DNA of 64,000 bases from Pseudoduganella violaceinigra DSM 15887 (GTDB lineage Bacteria > Pseudomonadota > Gammaproteobacteria > Burkholderiales > Burkholderiaceae_D). Each line of letters begins with the position of its first letter. Positions within the stretch are counted from its first letter, which is position 1. The translations under genes were made by a program, and so were the position numbers. Below the pieces are notes generated by a model. That model searched no databases. It was not told the origin of the DNA and saw nothing but the letters and a program-made list of their open reading frames with translations. The stretch is from NCBI RefSeq assembly GCF_000425385.1, contig NZ_KE384356.1:62001-126000 (forward strand). The letters are read 5' to 3'. Positions 25,409 through 33,638 of the stretch are shown here, piece by piece.

Positions 25409-25976
25409 GACACGCCGCCTGTTCCTGCTGTCCGCGCTCGCCGGAATGGCCGGTGTGGCAAGCCTCGCCTTCGCGCCAGCCCTCGCCGGAGCCGCGCTGC
25501 CGCTGCACAGCGCCACCGACGCGCTGCGCGCCGTCGCGGCCGCGCAGCCCGCGCTCAGCTACCACACGGCCGGTCCCGAAAACGGCCGCCCCATCGTGCT
25601 CGCCCGCAGCCACGGCCAAAGCATTGAAGGCTACGCAGAAATCGCAAACCTGCTCGCGGCGCAGGGACACCACGTCCTGCTGCCGCAACTGCGCGATGCA
25701 GATCCGGCCCTGCTCGGCCAGGACCTGATCGCCTTCCTCGATGCTCTGCATATGCCGGAAGCCGTCTTTATCGGCGCCGGAGAAGCCCTGCACGCCGCGC
25801 AGGCAGCCGCCAAGCTGCGCCACACGCGGGTCATCGGCCTCGTGCTGGCGGGCGCGGAAGGCGCATCCACCAGCGGCCCCGCCGTGCCGACTTTCATCCT
25901 CCCCGCCAAGGCAACAGCGCAGCAAATCGCGGAATCCGCAGCCACCTTGGTTCGAGACGGCAAATGGCGCACCTGA
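25401..25976 (+). CDS. Short exported alpha/beta-hydrolase-like protein without catalytic Ser
   Basis: This 191-residue protein begins with a Tat-like signal ([16 protein letters not shown]). An alpha/beta-hydrolase pattern follows: [20 protein letters not shown] and the nucleophile elbow [12 protein letters not shown]. The elbow has Gly127 where Ser is expected, and the C-terminal acid and His motifs are absent because the protein is short. It is the second serine-less member of this fold in the operon. I chose ATG 25401, six bases after GGAG; an in-frame TTG at 25395 is less likely. The role is unknown; periplasmic binding is plausible. Confidence 0.75.
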   Translation: MNETRRLFLLSALAGMAGVASLAFAPALAGAALPLHSATDALRAVAAAQPALSYHTAGPENGRPIVLARSHGQSIEGYAEIANLLAAQGHHVLLPQLRDADPALLGQDLIAFLDALHMPEAVFIGAGEALHAAQAAAKLRHTRVIGLVLAGAEGASTSGPAVPTFILPAKATAQQIAESAATLVRDGKWRT

Positions 25977-25999
25977 AACCCAACAATACGGAGAACATA

Positions 26000-26488
26000 A
26001 TGAGTACTGACTTCGCCCCCACCCAGCCTGGCGCATACCCAGCACGTAGCGGCATGGCCGCCCGCATCGCATCCCTGCACATGCTCGCAGCACGCCTGCT
26101 GCCCGCGTCGGTCCGACTGCTGGCCGCCCGCCTGGCGGTCGCCGCGATCTTCTTCCTCTCCGGCCGCACCAAGGTTGAAGGCTGGTTCACGCTGAAAGAT
26201 TCGACCGTCGACCTGTTCCGCTACGAATACATGCTGCCCCTGGTCCCGCCGGAGGTCGCAGCGCCGATGGCCGCTTTCGCCGAGCACGCCCTGCCGATCC
26301 TCCTTGTCCTCGGCCTGTTCACCCGCAGCGCCGCCCTGGGTTTGCTGGGCATGACCGCCGTCATCGAAATCTTCGTCTATCCCGATGCTTGGCCCACCCA
26401 CCTGAGCTGGGCGGCGCTGCTGCTCCCATTGATCGCACAAGGCGCGGGCAAATTCTCCGTTGACCGATTACTGACACGTCGTACATGA
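26000..26488 (+). CDS. bufD: BufD, DoxX-family membrane protein
   Basis: This 162-residue protein has about four membrane helices, with the DoxX segments [17 protein letters not shown] and [20 protein letters not shown]. DoxX proteins are often the last gene of bufferin operons; their role there is not established. I chose ATG 26000 after ACGGAGAA. It closes the operon; its stop overlaps a short antitoxin-like remnant. Confidence 0.88.
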   Translation: MSTDFAPTQPGAYPARSGMAARIASLHMLAARLLPASVRLLAARLAVAAIFFLSGRTKVEGWFTLKDSTVDLFRYEYMLPLVPPEVAAPMAAFAEHALPILLVLGLFTRSAALGLLGMTAVIEIFVYPDAWPTHLSWAALLLPLIAQGAGKFSVDRLLTRRT

Positions 26489-26556
26489 AAACTTTCGCCG
26501 TGCCTGAGGCCCAGGCCATTCTTTCTCGGCTCATAGATAAAGCAGGAAGCGCTTAG
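26485..26556 (+). pseudogene. 23-codon stub like the N-terminus of a Phd/YefM antitoxin
   Basis: The frame reads [19 protein letters not shown] then AGSA and stop. The pattern (basic start, EAxxxLSRLI) resembles the first strand and helix of Phd/YefM antitoxins, which are normally 70-90 residues. No toxin gene lies nearby. It overlaps the bufD stop by four bases. It is either a relic or a chance match. Confidence 0.35.
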
Positions 26557-26932
26557 CACGTTGCTCCGTAAGTACCCTTGCCAGTTACAACGTCAATGCC
26601 GAAGTAGCATAGGTATCCATCTTCGTCATGGGTGCAAAGAAGATCGCCCCTGCGCCTCTCACGATATCCGGCAGCGGCGCTACAGGAATCTTTTACGTCA
26701 GGGCCGATCTGATTGAAAAGGTCTCGCGCCAGGGCGCCGGTTATTTTGAACGCTACCTTCTTGTCTTTGGCGCTGGGGGAAGCATTTCCGATAGCGTTCC
26801 ACCGTAAATTTGATAGTTGCCACTCAGGGGTTTGCGCGACGGAATTTCCGGTTCGCTTTGCATTTTTTCGGCGGCACTGACCAGCGATAACAATGCAAGT
26901 GCGCCGGTGGCGAACGCCAAACGGGCCTTCAT
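26553..26932 (-). pseudogene. Frameshifted gene for a small exported Cys-containing protein
   Basis: From ATG 26932 the frame encodes a signal peptide (MKARLAFATGALALLSLVSA). It then hits a run of six T (26863-26868, A in the gene). Adding one A there opens a continuous frame to the TAA at 26553, giving a 126-residue protein with segments WNAIGNASPSAKDKKVAFKI and CTHDEDGYLCYFGIDVVTGK and four Cys. As it stands the product stops early. It is either a real frameshift mutation or a base-calling error. The family is unknown to me. Confidence 0.7.
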
Positions 26933-27272
26933 ATACTCACCCTTGGCATTTGTAGGTCGTAGACTTTTTCGGGGCGTGACACGCGTGCCTCTTGCCCAAC
27001 CAGTTTATCTTTGCGGACAGGACGACAATCCATCTCAATCCCTTTCTGATGACTTGATCACGCGGTCTTCCCATAAGGCCCATTTTTTTTCTTGGAGCTG
27101 CTGGGCAGCCCTTCAGGCGTATAGGCGCTTTGCAGGTGCCGGAAAGGGTGGGAAGAATGGCTGCCACGAGGCTTTATGTATCCTCACTGTACTGAAAGCG
27201 TACTTTTCGATGACCACAAAGACAAACACCTTAGGTGCAAGACACGTAAGCGTTGTTTTTATTGCCATGTCT
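26933..27272. other. AT-richer gap with no supported gene
   Basis: I see no convincing gene here. Open frames exist on both strands (plus-strand frame through 27509, minus-strand frame 26937-27167), but they lack ribosome sites and family motifs, and the plus frame runs through the tRNA remnant. Base composition is less GC-rich than the flanks, in line with a decayed insertion. Confidence 0.5.
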
Positions 27273-27324
27273 TGGTGCCGGCTGCAGGATTTGAATCCGC
27301 CGCCTGATGATTACAAATCATATG
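27273..27324 (-). pseudogene. 3' half of a tRNA-Thr (anticodon TGT)
   Basis: Read on the minus strand, 52 bases align without gaps to the 3' part of the intact tRNA-Thr at 27500: anticodon loop TTTGTAA, a T-arm with TTCAAAT, and an encoded CCA end (GCCGGCACCA). The 5' half with the D-arm is missing, so it is not functional. Such remnants are typical of integration or deletion at tRNA genes. Confidence 0.65.
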
Positions 27325-27461
27325 TGCGTTTGGCATTTGCCTCTGTGCAGAATGCAGGGGCCTCCGCCTCAATGTGCCCTGTTGAAATCAGAGTGTTGCG
27401 TTTCGATCAAGAGCTACTTAGAGCGCGGCACCCAAGGGCTATTACCCACGCGAGCAACTCG

Positions 27462-27490
27462 TTGCCTTGGTGGATCAAGTCCGCTATAAT
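27462..27490 (+). promoter_or_regulatory. Promoter of tRNA-Thr
   Basis: TTGCCT (27462-27467) and TATAAT (27485-27490) are separated by 17 bases, just upstream of the tRNA 5' end at 27500. Confidence 0.75.
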
Positions 27491-27499
27491 TTTACGTCC

Positions 27500-27575
27500 G
27501 CCCTTGTAGCTCAGTTGGTAGAGCACCTGACTTGTAATCAGGGGGTCTCGGGTTCGATTCCTGACGGGGGCACCA
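27500..27575 (+). tRNA. tRNA-Thr (anticodon TGT)
   Basis: This is a complete 76-base cloverleaf. The acceptor stem GCCCTTG pairs with CGGGGGC (with G-T pairs), the D-arm is AGCTCAGTTGGTAGAGC, the anticodon stem-loop is CCTGACTTGTAATCAGG, the T-loop is TTCGATT, and CCA is encoded. It decodes ACA and related Thr codons. A terminator follows directly. Confidence 0.96.
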
Positions 27576-27580
27576 AAATA

Positions 27581-27607
27581 ACTCAAGCTTTGGCTTGAGT
27601 TTTTTTA
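27581..27607 (+). terminator. Rho-independent terminator after tRNA-Thr
   Basis: A perfect 8-bp stem ACTCAAGC / GCTTGAGT with the loop TTTG is followed by seven T. It starts five bases after the tRNA end. Confidence 0.9.
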
Positions 27608-27746
27608 TTTCCACAAGCGAACGCTGCCAGGCGATCGCAAGAGCCGGCAAATCCCACCGCTTTCAAGTCCCCATGGCGCTCACTGCGCCACAAATGAAAA
27701 ATGGCTTACGGACGGATCACGTAAGCCATTCATCGGGTTGAGCGCT

Positions 27747-28232
27747 TTACTTAATGCGCGTCAAAGTGGGACGTCCGCCTTTCTTTGGTGGCTCGCCGCC
27801 ATCGTCAGGACCATTGTCGTCATCATTGCGTGGTACAGGCGCCAGCGGCACCGATGCCAGGGTAGGCGCCTGTGCAATTTCCTCGACTGCGGCCGGGACC
27901 TTGGCTGCGGGCGCTTGGCCCAGCAGTGGTTCGAACGCCATGCCCTGGCCGTTTTCGTTGGCGTAAATCGCCATCACGTTATTGACCGGAACATAGATTT
28001 CGCGGGACACGCCGCCGAAGCGGGCGTGGAAGTGGATCGCGTCGTTATCCATCTTCAGGCCGGAGGTGGCGCCGAAGCTGATATTCAGGACGATTTCGCC
28101 CTTCTTGACGTATTCCATCGGGACCTGGGTCGCGGCGTCGACCTTGACGGCCAGGTAGGGGGTATAGCCGCAATCGGTGCACCATTCGTAGATGGCGCGC
28201 AGCATGTAAGGCTTGGTGGAGATTTCTGCCAT
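27747..28232 (-). CDS. sspB: ClpXP specificity-enhancing factor SspB
   Basis: This 161-residue adaptor delivers ssrA-tagged proteins to the ClpXP protease. The folded part shows RAIYEWCTDCGYTPYLAV and FGGVSREIYVPVNNVMAIYA, followed by a long flexible tail and a C-terminal ClpX-binding end (GGRPTLTRIK), as expected. I chose ATG 28232; a TTG two codons earlier is less likely. It follows sspA with 60 bases between. Confidence 0.95.
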   Translation of the reverse strand: MAEISTKPYMLRAIYEWCTDCGYTPYLAVKVDAATQVPMEYVKKGEIVLNISFGATSGLKMDNDAIHFHARFGGVSREIYVPVNNVMAIYANENGQGMAFEPLLGQAPAAKVPAAVEEIAQAPTLASVPLAPVPRNDDDNGPDDGGEPPKKGGRPTLTRIK

Positions 28233-28292
28233 GTTCAAACTATAAGTTGCGGCGCGCTCAATGCAAGCAAGGACGCGCCGCAGGGGCCGCCA

Positions 28293-28904
28293 TTAGCGGC
28301 GCATTACTTTCTCGGACGGAGTCAGCGCTTCGATGTAGGCAGGACGCGAGAAGATACGCTCGGCGTACTTCATCAGCGGCGCGGCGGTCTTCGACAGCTC
28401 GATGCCATAGTGGTCCAGGCGCCACAGCAGTGGGGCCACGGCCACGTCCAGCATGGAGAACTCATCGCCCAGCATGTACTTGTTCTTCAGGAACAGCGGC
28501 GCCAGCGTGGTCAGGCGGTCGCGGATTTCTGCGCGGGCCTTGTCGTGGCTCTTGTCGCTCGTCTTGTTGCGCTCGCTTTCCAGCGTGTGCACGTGCACGA
28601 ACAGTTCCTTCTCGAAGTTGAACAGCATCAGGCGGGCACGGGCGCGCATCAGCGGGTCGGCCGGCATCAGCTGCGGGTGCGGGAAGCGCTCGTCGATGTA
28701 CTCATTGATGATGTTCGATTCGTACAGGATCAATTCGCGCTCGACCAGGATCGGGACCTGGCCATATGGGTTCATGGTCGAAATATCTTCCGGCTTGTTG
28801 AACAGGTCAACATCGCGCACTTCAAAGTCCATGCCCTTTTCGAACAGGACCAGGCGGCAGCGCTGGGAGAATGGGCAAGTAGTGCCCGAATAGAGAACCA
28901 TCAT
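28293..28904 (-). CDS. sspA: Stringent starvation protein A
   Basis: This 203-residue protein has a glutathione-transferase fold and associates with RNA polymerase in starvation and stress. It starts MMVLYSGTTCPFSQRCRLVL and contains NPYGQVPILVERELILYESN. The N-terminal Met pair follows CTAGGAAA. It lies between petC and sspB, the standard betaproteobacterial order. Confidence 0.96.
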   Translation of the reverse strand: MMVLYSGTTCPFSQRCRLVLFEKGMDFEVRDVDLFNKPEDISTMNPYGQVPILVERELILYESNIINEYIDERFPHPQLMPADPLMRARARLMLFNFEKELFVHVHTLESERNKTSDKSHDKARAEIRDRLTTLAPLFLKNKYMLGDEFSMLDVAVAPLLWRLDHYGIELSKTAAPLMKYAERIFSRPAYIEALTPSEKVMRR

Positions 28905-29022
28905 TTTCCTAGTTCCTTAGAAACAAAGGGGGCGAGACCGCGAACGGTTCACCCCAGTTGGGCCGCCCGGCAGCCCGGACGGCGCAATAAAACACGCGCC
29001 GGAACATCCGGCGCACGCGATT

Positions 29023-29790
29023 TTATTTGACTTCTTTCCAGTACGACGCGTTCAGGCGCCATGCCAGTAGAGCAAAGATAGACATGAAGATGACCACCCA
29101 TACGCCCAGCTGCTTGCGCTTCTGGGCGGCTGGCTCGGCCATCCATTCCATGTAACCTACGATGTCGGCCACGGCAGTATCGAACTCGATCTTGCTCATG
29201 GTACCCGGCTTGACCTGCTCGAAGCCGACGAATTTGTGCACCTTCTTCTTGTGATCGTGCGGATCGGCCACTTCATCGAACTTGGCGCTCTGGATACCCT
29301 GCAGCTCCCACAGCACGTGGGGCATGGCGGCGTTTTCCAGGACCATGTTGTTGAAGCCGGTTGGCCGGGTGTCATCCTTGTAGAAGGTACGCAGGTAAGT
29401 ATACAGGTAGTCGGCGCCGCTGCCCTTGGACGGATCGGCCTTGGCGCGCGCGATCACGGACAAGTCCGGCGGCACGGTGCCGAACCAGTTCTTGGCATCC
29501 TTGGCCGGCATGGCAGTGGTCATCAGCTCGCCCACTTTTTCGCCGGTGAACAGCAGGTTGTTCTTGATCTGCTCTTCGGTCAGGCCCAGGTCGCGCAGGC
29601 GGTTGTAGCGCATGCTCGACGCATTGTGGCAGTTCAGGCAGTAGTTGACGAACAGCTTGGCGCCGTTTTGCAGGGCGGCCATATTGTGCGAACGGTCTGG
29701 CGCCTTGTCCCATGCGATGCCGCCTTCATTGGCGAAGGCCAGCACCGGTACCAGGGCCAGGAGGGCCAGCAGTTTCTTAGGAAAATTCAT
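29023..29790 (-). CDS. petC: Ubiquinol-cytochrome c reductase, cytochrome c1
   Basis: This 255-residue membrane-anchored cytochrome has a signal peptide, the haem-binding CLNCH (in VNYCLNCHNASSMRYNRL), a distal Met ligand region around LENAAMPHVLWEL and a C-terminal membrane helix (WVVIFMSIFALLAW). It passes electrons from the Rieske protein to soluble cytochrome c. It is the last gene of petABC. Confidence 0.96.
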   Translation of the reverse strand: MNFPKKLLALLALVPVLAFANEGGIAWDKAPDRSHNMAALQNGAKLFVNYCLNCHNASSMRYNRLRDLGLTEEQIKNNLLFTGEKVGELMTTAMPAKDAKNWFGTVPPDLSVIARAKADPSKGSGADYLYTYLRTFYKDDTRPTGFNNMVLENAAMPHVLWELQGIQSAKFDEVADPHDHKKKVHKFVGFEQVKPGTMSKIEFDTAVADIVGYMEWMAEPAAQKRKQLGVWVVIFMSIFALLAWRLNASYWKEVK

Positions 29791-29824
29791 GTATGAGTCC
29801 TTTGCTTAGCGTTCTGGTCGTCAA

Positions 29825-31237
29825 TTAGTGCGGATGGAACGTCACGCGGTCCGGCACCTTCTTGAACGTACCCATTGCGCTCCACCATGGCATCAGCAGG
29901 AAGAAGCTGAAGTAGTACAGGGTTGCAATCTGGGCGATGATGGTGCCGACCGGGCTAGGCGGCTGGGTGCCCAGGTAGCCCAGGGCGACGAAGGCGATGG
30001 CCAGGCCGGCGTACACATACTTGTGCCAGTCAGGACGGTAACGAATCGATTTCACCGGCGAGTGGTCCAGCCATGGCAGGAAGGCCAGGATCACCACGGA
30101 ACCGCCGAAGAACACCACGCCCCAGAACTTGGCGTCCAGCGCGTGCGGCAGCATGCCGACGATCATCAGCAGCGCCACGACGCTGACGATGCTCTTCACC
30201 GTGCTCGACAGCTTGGACTTCATCCACAGGAAGACGGTGTAGGCGGCGATACCGGCCATCAGTACCCACAGGAAGTCCGAGGTGGTGGCGCGCAGCACCG
30301 AGTAGAACGCGGTGAAGTACCAGGTCGGCGCGATGTGCGGCGGGGTCTTCATCGAATCGCCCGGCAGGAAGTTGTTGTACTCCAGGAAGTAGCCGCCCAT
30401 TTCCGGCGCGAAGAACACCACGGCGCTGAAGATGGTCAGGAACACGGAGACGCCGAACAGATCGTGCACGGTGTAGTAAGGATGCGACGGGATGGAGTCG
30501 ACCGGGTGGCCGTCCGGACCCAGGTTTTCCTTCACTTCGATGCCGTCCGGATTGGACGAGCCCACTTCGTGCAGCGCGATCAAGTGGGCCGCCACCAGGC
30601 CCAGCAGGACCAGCGGGATGGCGATCACGTGGAAGGCGAAGAAGCGGTTCAGGGTCGCGTCGGACACCACATAGTCGCCGCGGATCCACAGCGACAGGTC
30701 GGGGCCGATCATCGGGATCGCGCCGAACAGGTTGACGATCACCTGGGCGCCCCAGTACGACATCTGGCCCCACGGCAGCAGGTAGCCGAAGAAGGCTTCG
30801 GCCATCAGGCAGAGGAAGATGGCGAAACCGAACAGCCAGATCAGCTCGCGTGGCTTGCGGTAGGAACCGTACATCAGGCCGCGCGTCATGTGCAGGTAGA
30901 CGATGATGAAGAAGGCCGAGGCGCCGGTCGAGTGCATATAGCGCACCAGCCAGCCCCATGGGACTTCCCGCATAATGTATTCGACCGATGCGAAGGCCAG
31001 GCCGGCGTCCGGCTTGTAGTGCATGGTCAGGAAGATGCCGGTGACGATCTGCAGCACCAGGACCAGCATGGCCAGGGAACCGAAGATGTACCAGAAGTTG
31101 AAATTCTTGGGCGCGTAGTACTTGCCCCATTGGTCATTCCACAGCTTGGTCGCCGGGAAGCGGTCGTCGACCCAGCCCAACAGTTTCTGGGCGGCGGGTG
31201 CGTCGGCTGGGAATTTGGTTTCCTTGAATGCGCCCAT
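29825..31237 (-). CDS. petB: Ubiquinol-cytochrome c reductase, cytochrome b
   Basis: This 470-residue polytopic subunit carries both b haems and the quinone sites. Haem-ligand His pairs are seen in RYMHSTGASAFFIIVYLHM and in FFAFHVIAIPLVLLGLVAAH. The Qo loop, PEWY in mitochondria, reads PTWY (HIAPTWYFTAFYSVLRA). It lies four bases downstream of petA and is followed by petC. Confidence 0.97.
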   Translation of the reverse strand: MGAFKETKFPADAPAAQKLLGWVDDRFPATKLWNDQWGKYYAPKNFNFWYIFGSLAMLVLVLQIVTGIFLTMHYKPDAGLAFASVEYIMREVPWGWLVRYMHSTGASAFFIIVYLHMTRGLMYGSYRKPRELIWLFGFAIFLCLMAEAFFGYLLPWGQMSYWGAQVIVNLFGAIPMIGPDLSLWIRGDYVVSDATLNRFFAFHVIAIPLVLLGLVAAHLIALHEVGSSNPDGIEVKENLGPDGHPVDSIPSHPYYTVHDLFGVSVFLTIFSAVVFFAPEMGGYFLEYNNFLPGDSMKTPPHIAPTWYFTAFYSVLRATTSDFLWVLMAGIAAYTVFLWMKSKLSSTVKSIVSVVALLMIVGMLPHALDAKFWGVVFFGGSVVILAFLPWLDHSPVKSIRYRPDWHKYVYAGLAIAFVALGYLGTQPPSPVGTIIAQIATLYYFSFFLLMPWWSAMGTFKKVPDRVTFHPH

Positions 31238-31240
31238 GGA

Positions 31241-31849
31241 TTATGCCTCGCCTTTCTCGTCTTTACCGATGATCAGCTTGCTGTCGCCAAGATACATATG
31301 GCGCGGTACCTGCAGGTTGTCCGGCGCCGGCTTGTTCTTGAATACGCGGCCGGCCAGGTCGAAGGTGGAACCGTGGCAAGGGCAGAGGAAACCGCCGGCC
31401 CAGTTGTCCGGCAGCGACGCCTGCGGGCCCGGGGCGAATTTTTTCGATGGGGAGCAGCCCAGGTGGGAGCAGATGCCGACCGCCACCAGAATGTCCGGCT
31501 TGATCGAGCGGTTGGGGTTGCGCGCGTATTCCGGGGTCAGGTCGTCGGGGGTACGTTCGGATTTCGGGTCGGCCAGTTCGGCTTCGGTCTTTTTCAGCGA
31601 TTCCACCATCTCGGGGGTACGCTTCAGGATCCAGACCGGCTTGCCGCGCCATTCGACGGTTACCATATCACCCGGCTGCAGCGAAGAGATGTCTACTTCC
31701 ACCGGGGCACCGGCGGCTTTGGCCCGCTCGGAAGGTTGGAAGGTGCTTACCAGAGCGCCAGTGGCGCCCAGACCGACTACGCCACCTGCCGCACATGTTG
31801 CGACGAGAAGGCCACGCCGGCTCGAATCGACCTGCTTTTCGTTACTCAT
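31241..31849 (-). CDS. petA: Ubiquinol-cytochrome c reductase, Rieske iron-sulfur subunit
   Basis: This 202-residue protein has a Tat-type signal anchor (SSRRGLLVATCAAGGVVGLG) and the [2Fe-2S] motifs GICSHLGCSP and CPCHGSTFDLAG. It takes electrons from ubiquinol in the bc1 complex. It is the first gene of petABC; a likely promoter lies at 31918-31946. Confidence 0.97.
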   Translation of the reverse strand: MSNEKQVDSSRRGLLVATCAAGGVVGLGATGALVSTFQPSERAKAAGAPVEVDISSLQPGDMVTVEWRGKPVWILKRTPEMVESLKKTEAELADPKSERTPDDLTPEYARNPNRSIKPDILVAVGICSHLGCSPSKKFAPGPQASLPDNWAGGFLCPCHGSTFDLAGRVFKNKPAPDNLQVPRHMYLGDSKLIIGKDEKGEA

Positions 31850-31917
31850 TCTAACCCCAATCAGTCAAAAATCCGAAAACTCTAATTAGCAATTAACCAA
31901 GCTTCTAGCAACCTTAA

Positions 31918-31946
31918 ATTATAGAGTAGTGGATTGGCGTTTTAAA
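31918..31946 (-). promoter_or_regulatory. Possible petABC promoter
   Basis: On the minus strand TTTAAA (31946-31941) and a perfect TATAAT (31923-31918) are 17 bases apart, placing transcription start near 31911, about 60 bases before petA. The -35 is weak. Confidence 0.45.
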
Positions 31947-32017
31947 GCAAAACCTTGCAAAGTATTAACCAATCCCAACGTATCACCTCTTGCGCGCAGC
32001 ATGAAATTGCAGCAAAG

Positions 32018-32031
32018 TTGACACAGATCAA
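32018..32031. promoter_or_regulatory. FNR/Anr-like dyad before mscL
   Basis: TTGACACAGATCAA matches TTGAT-N4-ATCAA with one mismatch. It lies 20 bases before the mscL ATG and about 107-120 bases upstream of the predicted petABC start. Confidence 0.3.
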
Positions 32032-32051
32032 AACTTTCCCGGAGGGCTACT

Positions 32052-32477
32052 ATGGGCATGATGCAGGAATTTAAAGACTTTGCCATGAAAGGCAATGTGG
32101 TCGACCTGGCGGTGGGCGTGATCGTCGGCGCCGCCTTCGGCAAGATCGTCGATTCCCTGGTGGCCGACGTGATCATGCCGCCGATCGGCATGCTGCTGGG
32201 CGGCCTGGATTTCGCCAACTACTACGTTCCCCTCAACGGGCAGGCAGGCAATCTGAGCCTGGCCGAAGCCAAGAAGCTGGGCGCGGTGTTAGCGTATGGC
32301 AACTTTTTCACCATTCTGCTGAACTTCGTCATCCTGGCCTTCGTGATCTTCCAGATGGTACGCCTGGTGGCCAAGCTGCGGCGCGACGAAGCGCCAGCCG
32401 CCGCACAGGCGGCACCGGCGCCGCCGGCCGAAGATATCGTGCTACTGCGCGAAATTCGCGATTCTTTGCGAAAATAG
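32052..32477 (+). CDS. mscL: Large-conductance mechanosensitive channel MscL
   Basis: This 141-residue channel opens under membrane tension to release solutes on osmotic downshock. It shows the N-terminal [20 protein letters not shown], the pore helix with [19 protein letters not shown] and a second membrane helix ([19 protein letters not shown]). The C-terminal end [11 protein letters not shown] is typical. The ATG follows CGGAGGGC. Confidence 0.97.
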   Translation: MGMMQEFKDFAMKGNVVDLAVGVIVGAAFGKIVDSLVADVIMPPIGMLLGGLDFANYYVPLNGQAGNLSLAEAKKLGAVLAYGNFFTILLNFVILAFVIFQMVRLVAKLRRDEAPAAAQAAPAPPAEDIVLLREIRDSLRK

Positions 32478-32507
32478 GAGCTATCTCCATTTTGTAGCAA
32501 TCCTGCC

Positions 32508-33632
32508 ATGCGAAGACTCTGGTTATTGTTTGCACAAACGGTGACCATCGCATTGGCACTGTACTTTGTGTATTCGGCCGTGCAGCGGCCGGCCGCCGCG
32601 CCAGCCGCCCTGGCCAGCCGCGCCGCCGTGCTGGCCGACGCCAGCCCGCCCTCGCCCGGGTCCTACCGCGCCGCCGCCGGCCGCGCCATGCCGGCCGTGG
32701 TCAATATCCTCACCACCAAGGCGGTGCGCAAGCGCCATCCCCTGTCGCGCGATCCCTTCTTCAAGCGTTTCTTCGGCGACCGCGACGAGGACGACGACCA
32801 GAACAGCCTGGGTTCCGGCGTCATCGTCAGCCCGCAGGGCTATATCCTGACCAACTACCACGTGGTGGAGGCGGCCGACGAGATCCAGGTGGTGCTGCCC
32901 GACGGGCGCAAGGCGGCCGGCAAGCTGGTCGGCACCGATCCGGAGACCGACCTGGCCGTGGTGCGCATCGACCTCGACAAGCTGCCCGTGGTGGCCCTGG
33001 GCCAGGTCGAACAAGCCAAGGTGGGCGATGTGGTGCTGGCCATCGGCAATCCCTTCGGCGTCGGCCAGACCGTCACCATGGGCATCATTTCCGCCCTGGG
33101 CCGCAACAACCTGCACATCAACCATTTCGAGAACTTCATCCAGACCGATGCCGCCATCAATTTCGGCAATTCGGGCGGCGCCCTGATCGACACCCAAGGC
33201 AACCTCTTGGGGATTAACTCCGCCATCTACTCGCAGACCGGCGGCTCGGTCGGCATCGGCTTCGCCATCCCGGTCAGCACGGCGCGCAGCGTGCTGGACG
33301 CCATCGTCAAGGACGGCCACGTGGTGCGCGGCTGGATCGGCGTCGAGTCGCAGGAAATCACGCCCGAAATGGCGCACAGCTTTGGCCTGGACCGCGACTC
33401 CGGCGCCATCATCGCCGGCGTGGTGCGCAACGGCCCGGCCGACAAGGCCGGCATGCGTCCCGGCGACATCCTGCTGTCGGTGGATGGCAAGCCGGTCAAG
33501 GACACCAATGAAATGCTGAACCTCATCGCCCAGCTGTCGCCGGGCGGCCAGTCGACCCTGCGCATCCTGCGCAAGAGCCGCGAAAGCGAGCTCCAACTCA
33601 CGGTGGGCAAACGCCCGCCGGCCAAGAAATAA
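32508..33632 (+). CDS. DegS/DegQ-like trypsin-family serine protease with one PDZ domain
   Basis: This 374-residue protein has an N-terminal membrane anchor (LWLLFAQTVTIALALYFVYS), a protease domain and one PDZ domain (about 275-365). The triad is complete: His in TNYHVVEAADE, Asp in PETDLAVVRID and Ser in NFGNSGGALIDT. A single PDZ and an anchor resemble DegS, which senses envelope stress, or AlgW. No anti-sigma gene lies nearby. Confidence 0.93.
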   Translation: MRRLWLLFAQTVTIALALYFVYSAVQRPAAAPAALASRAAVLADASPPSPGSYRAAAGRAMPAVVNILTTKAVRKRHPLSRDPFFKRFFGDRDEDDDQNSLGSGVIVSPQGYILTNYHVVEAADEIQVVLPDGRKAAGKLVGTDPETDLAVVRIDLDKLPVVALGQVEQAKVGDVVLAIGNPFGVGQTVTMGIISALGRNNLHINHFENFIQTDAAINFGNSGGALIDTQGNLLGINSAIYSQTGGSVGIGFAIPVSTARSVLDAIVKDGHVVRGWIGVESQEITPEMAHSFGLDRDSGAIIAGVVRNGPADKAGMRPGDILLSVDGKPVKDTNEMLNLIAQLSPGGQSTLRILRKSRESELQLTVGKRPPAKK

Positions 33633-33638
33633 GACACC

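Noticed and set aside
26817..27509. Plus-strand frame of 230 codons before tRNA-Thr
   Set aside because: It runs antisense to the broken exported-protein gene and through the tRNA remnant, with no ribosome site and no known motif.
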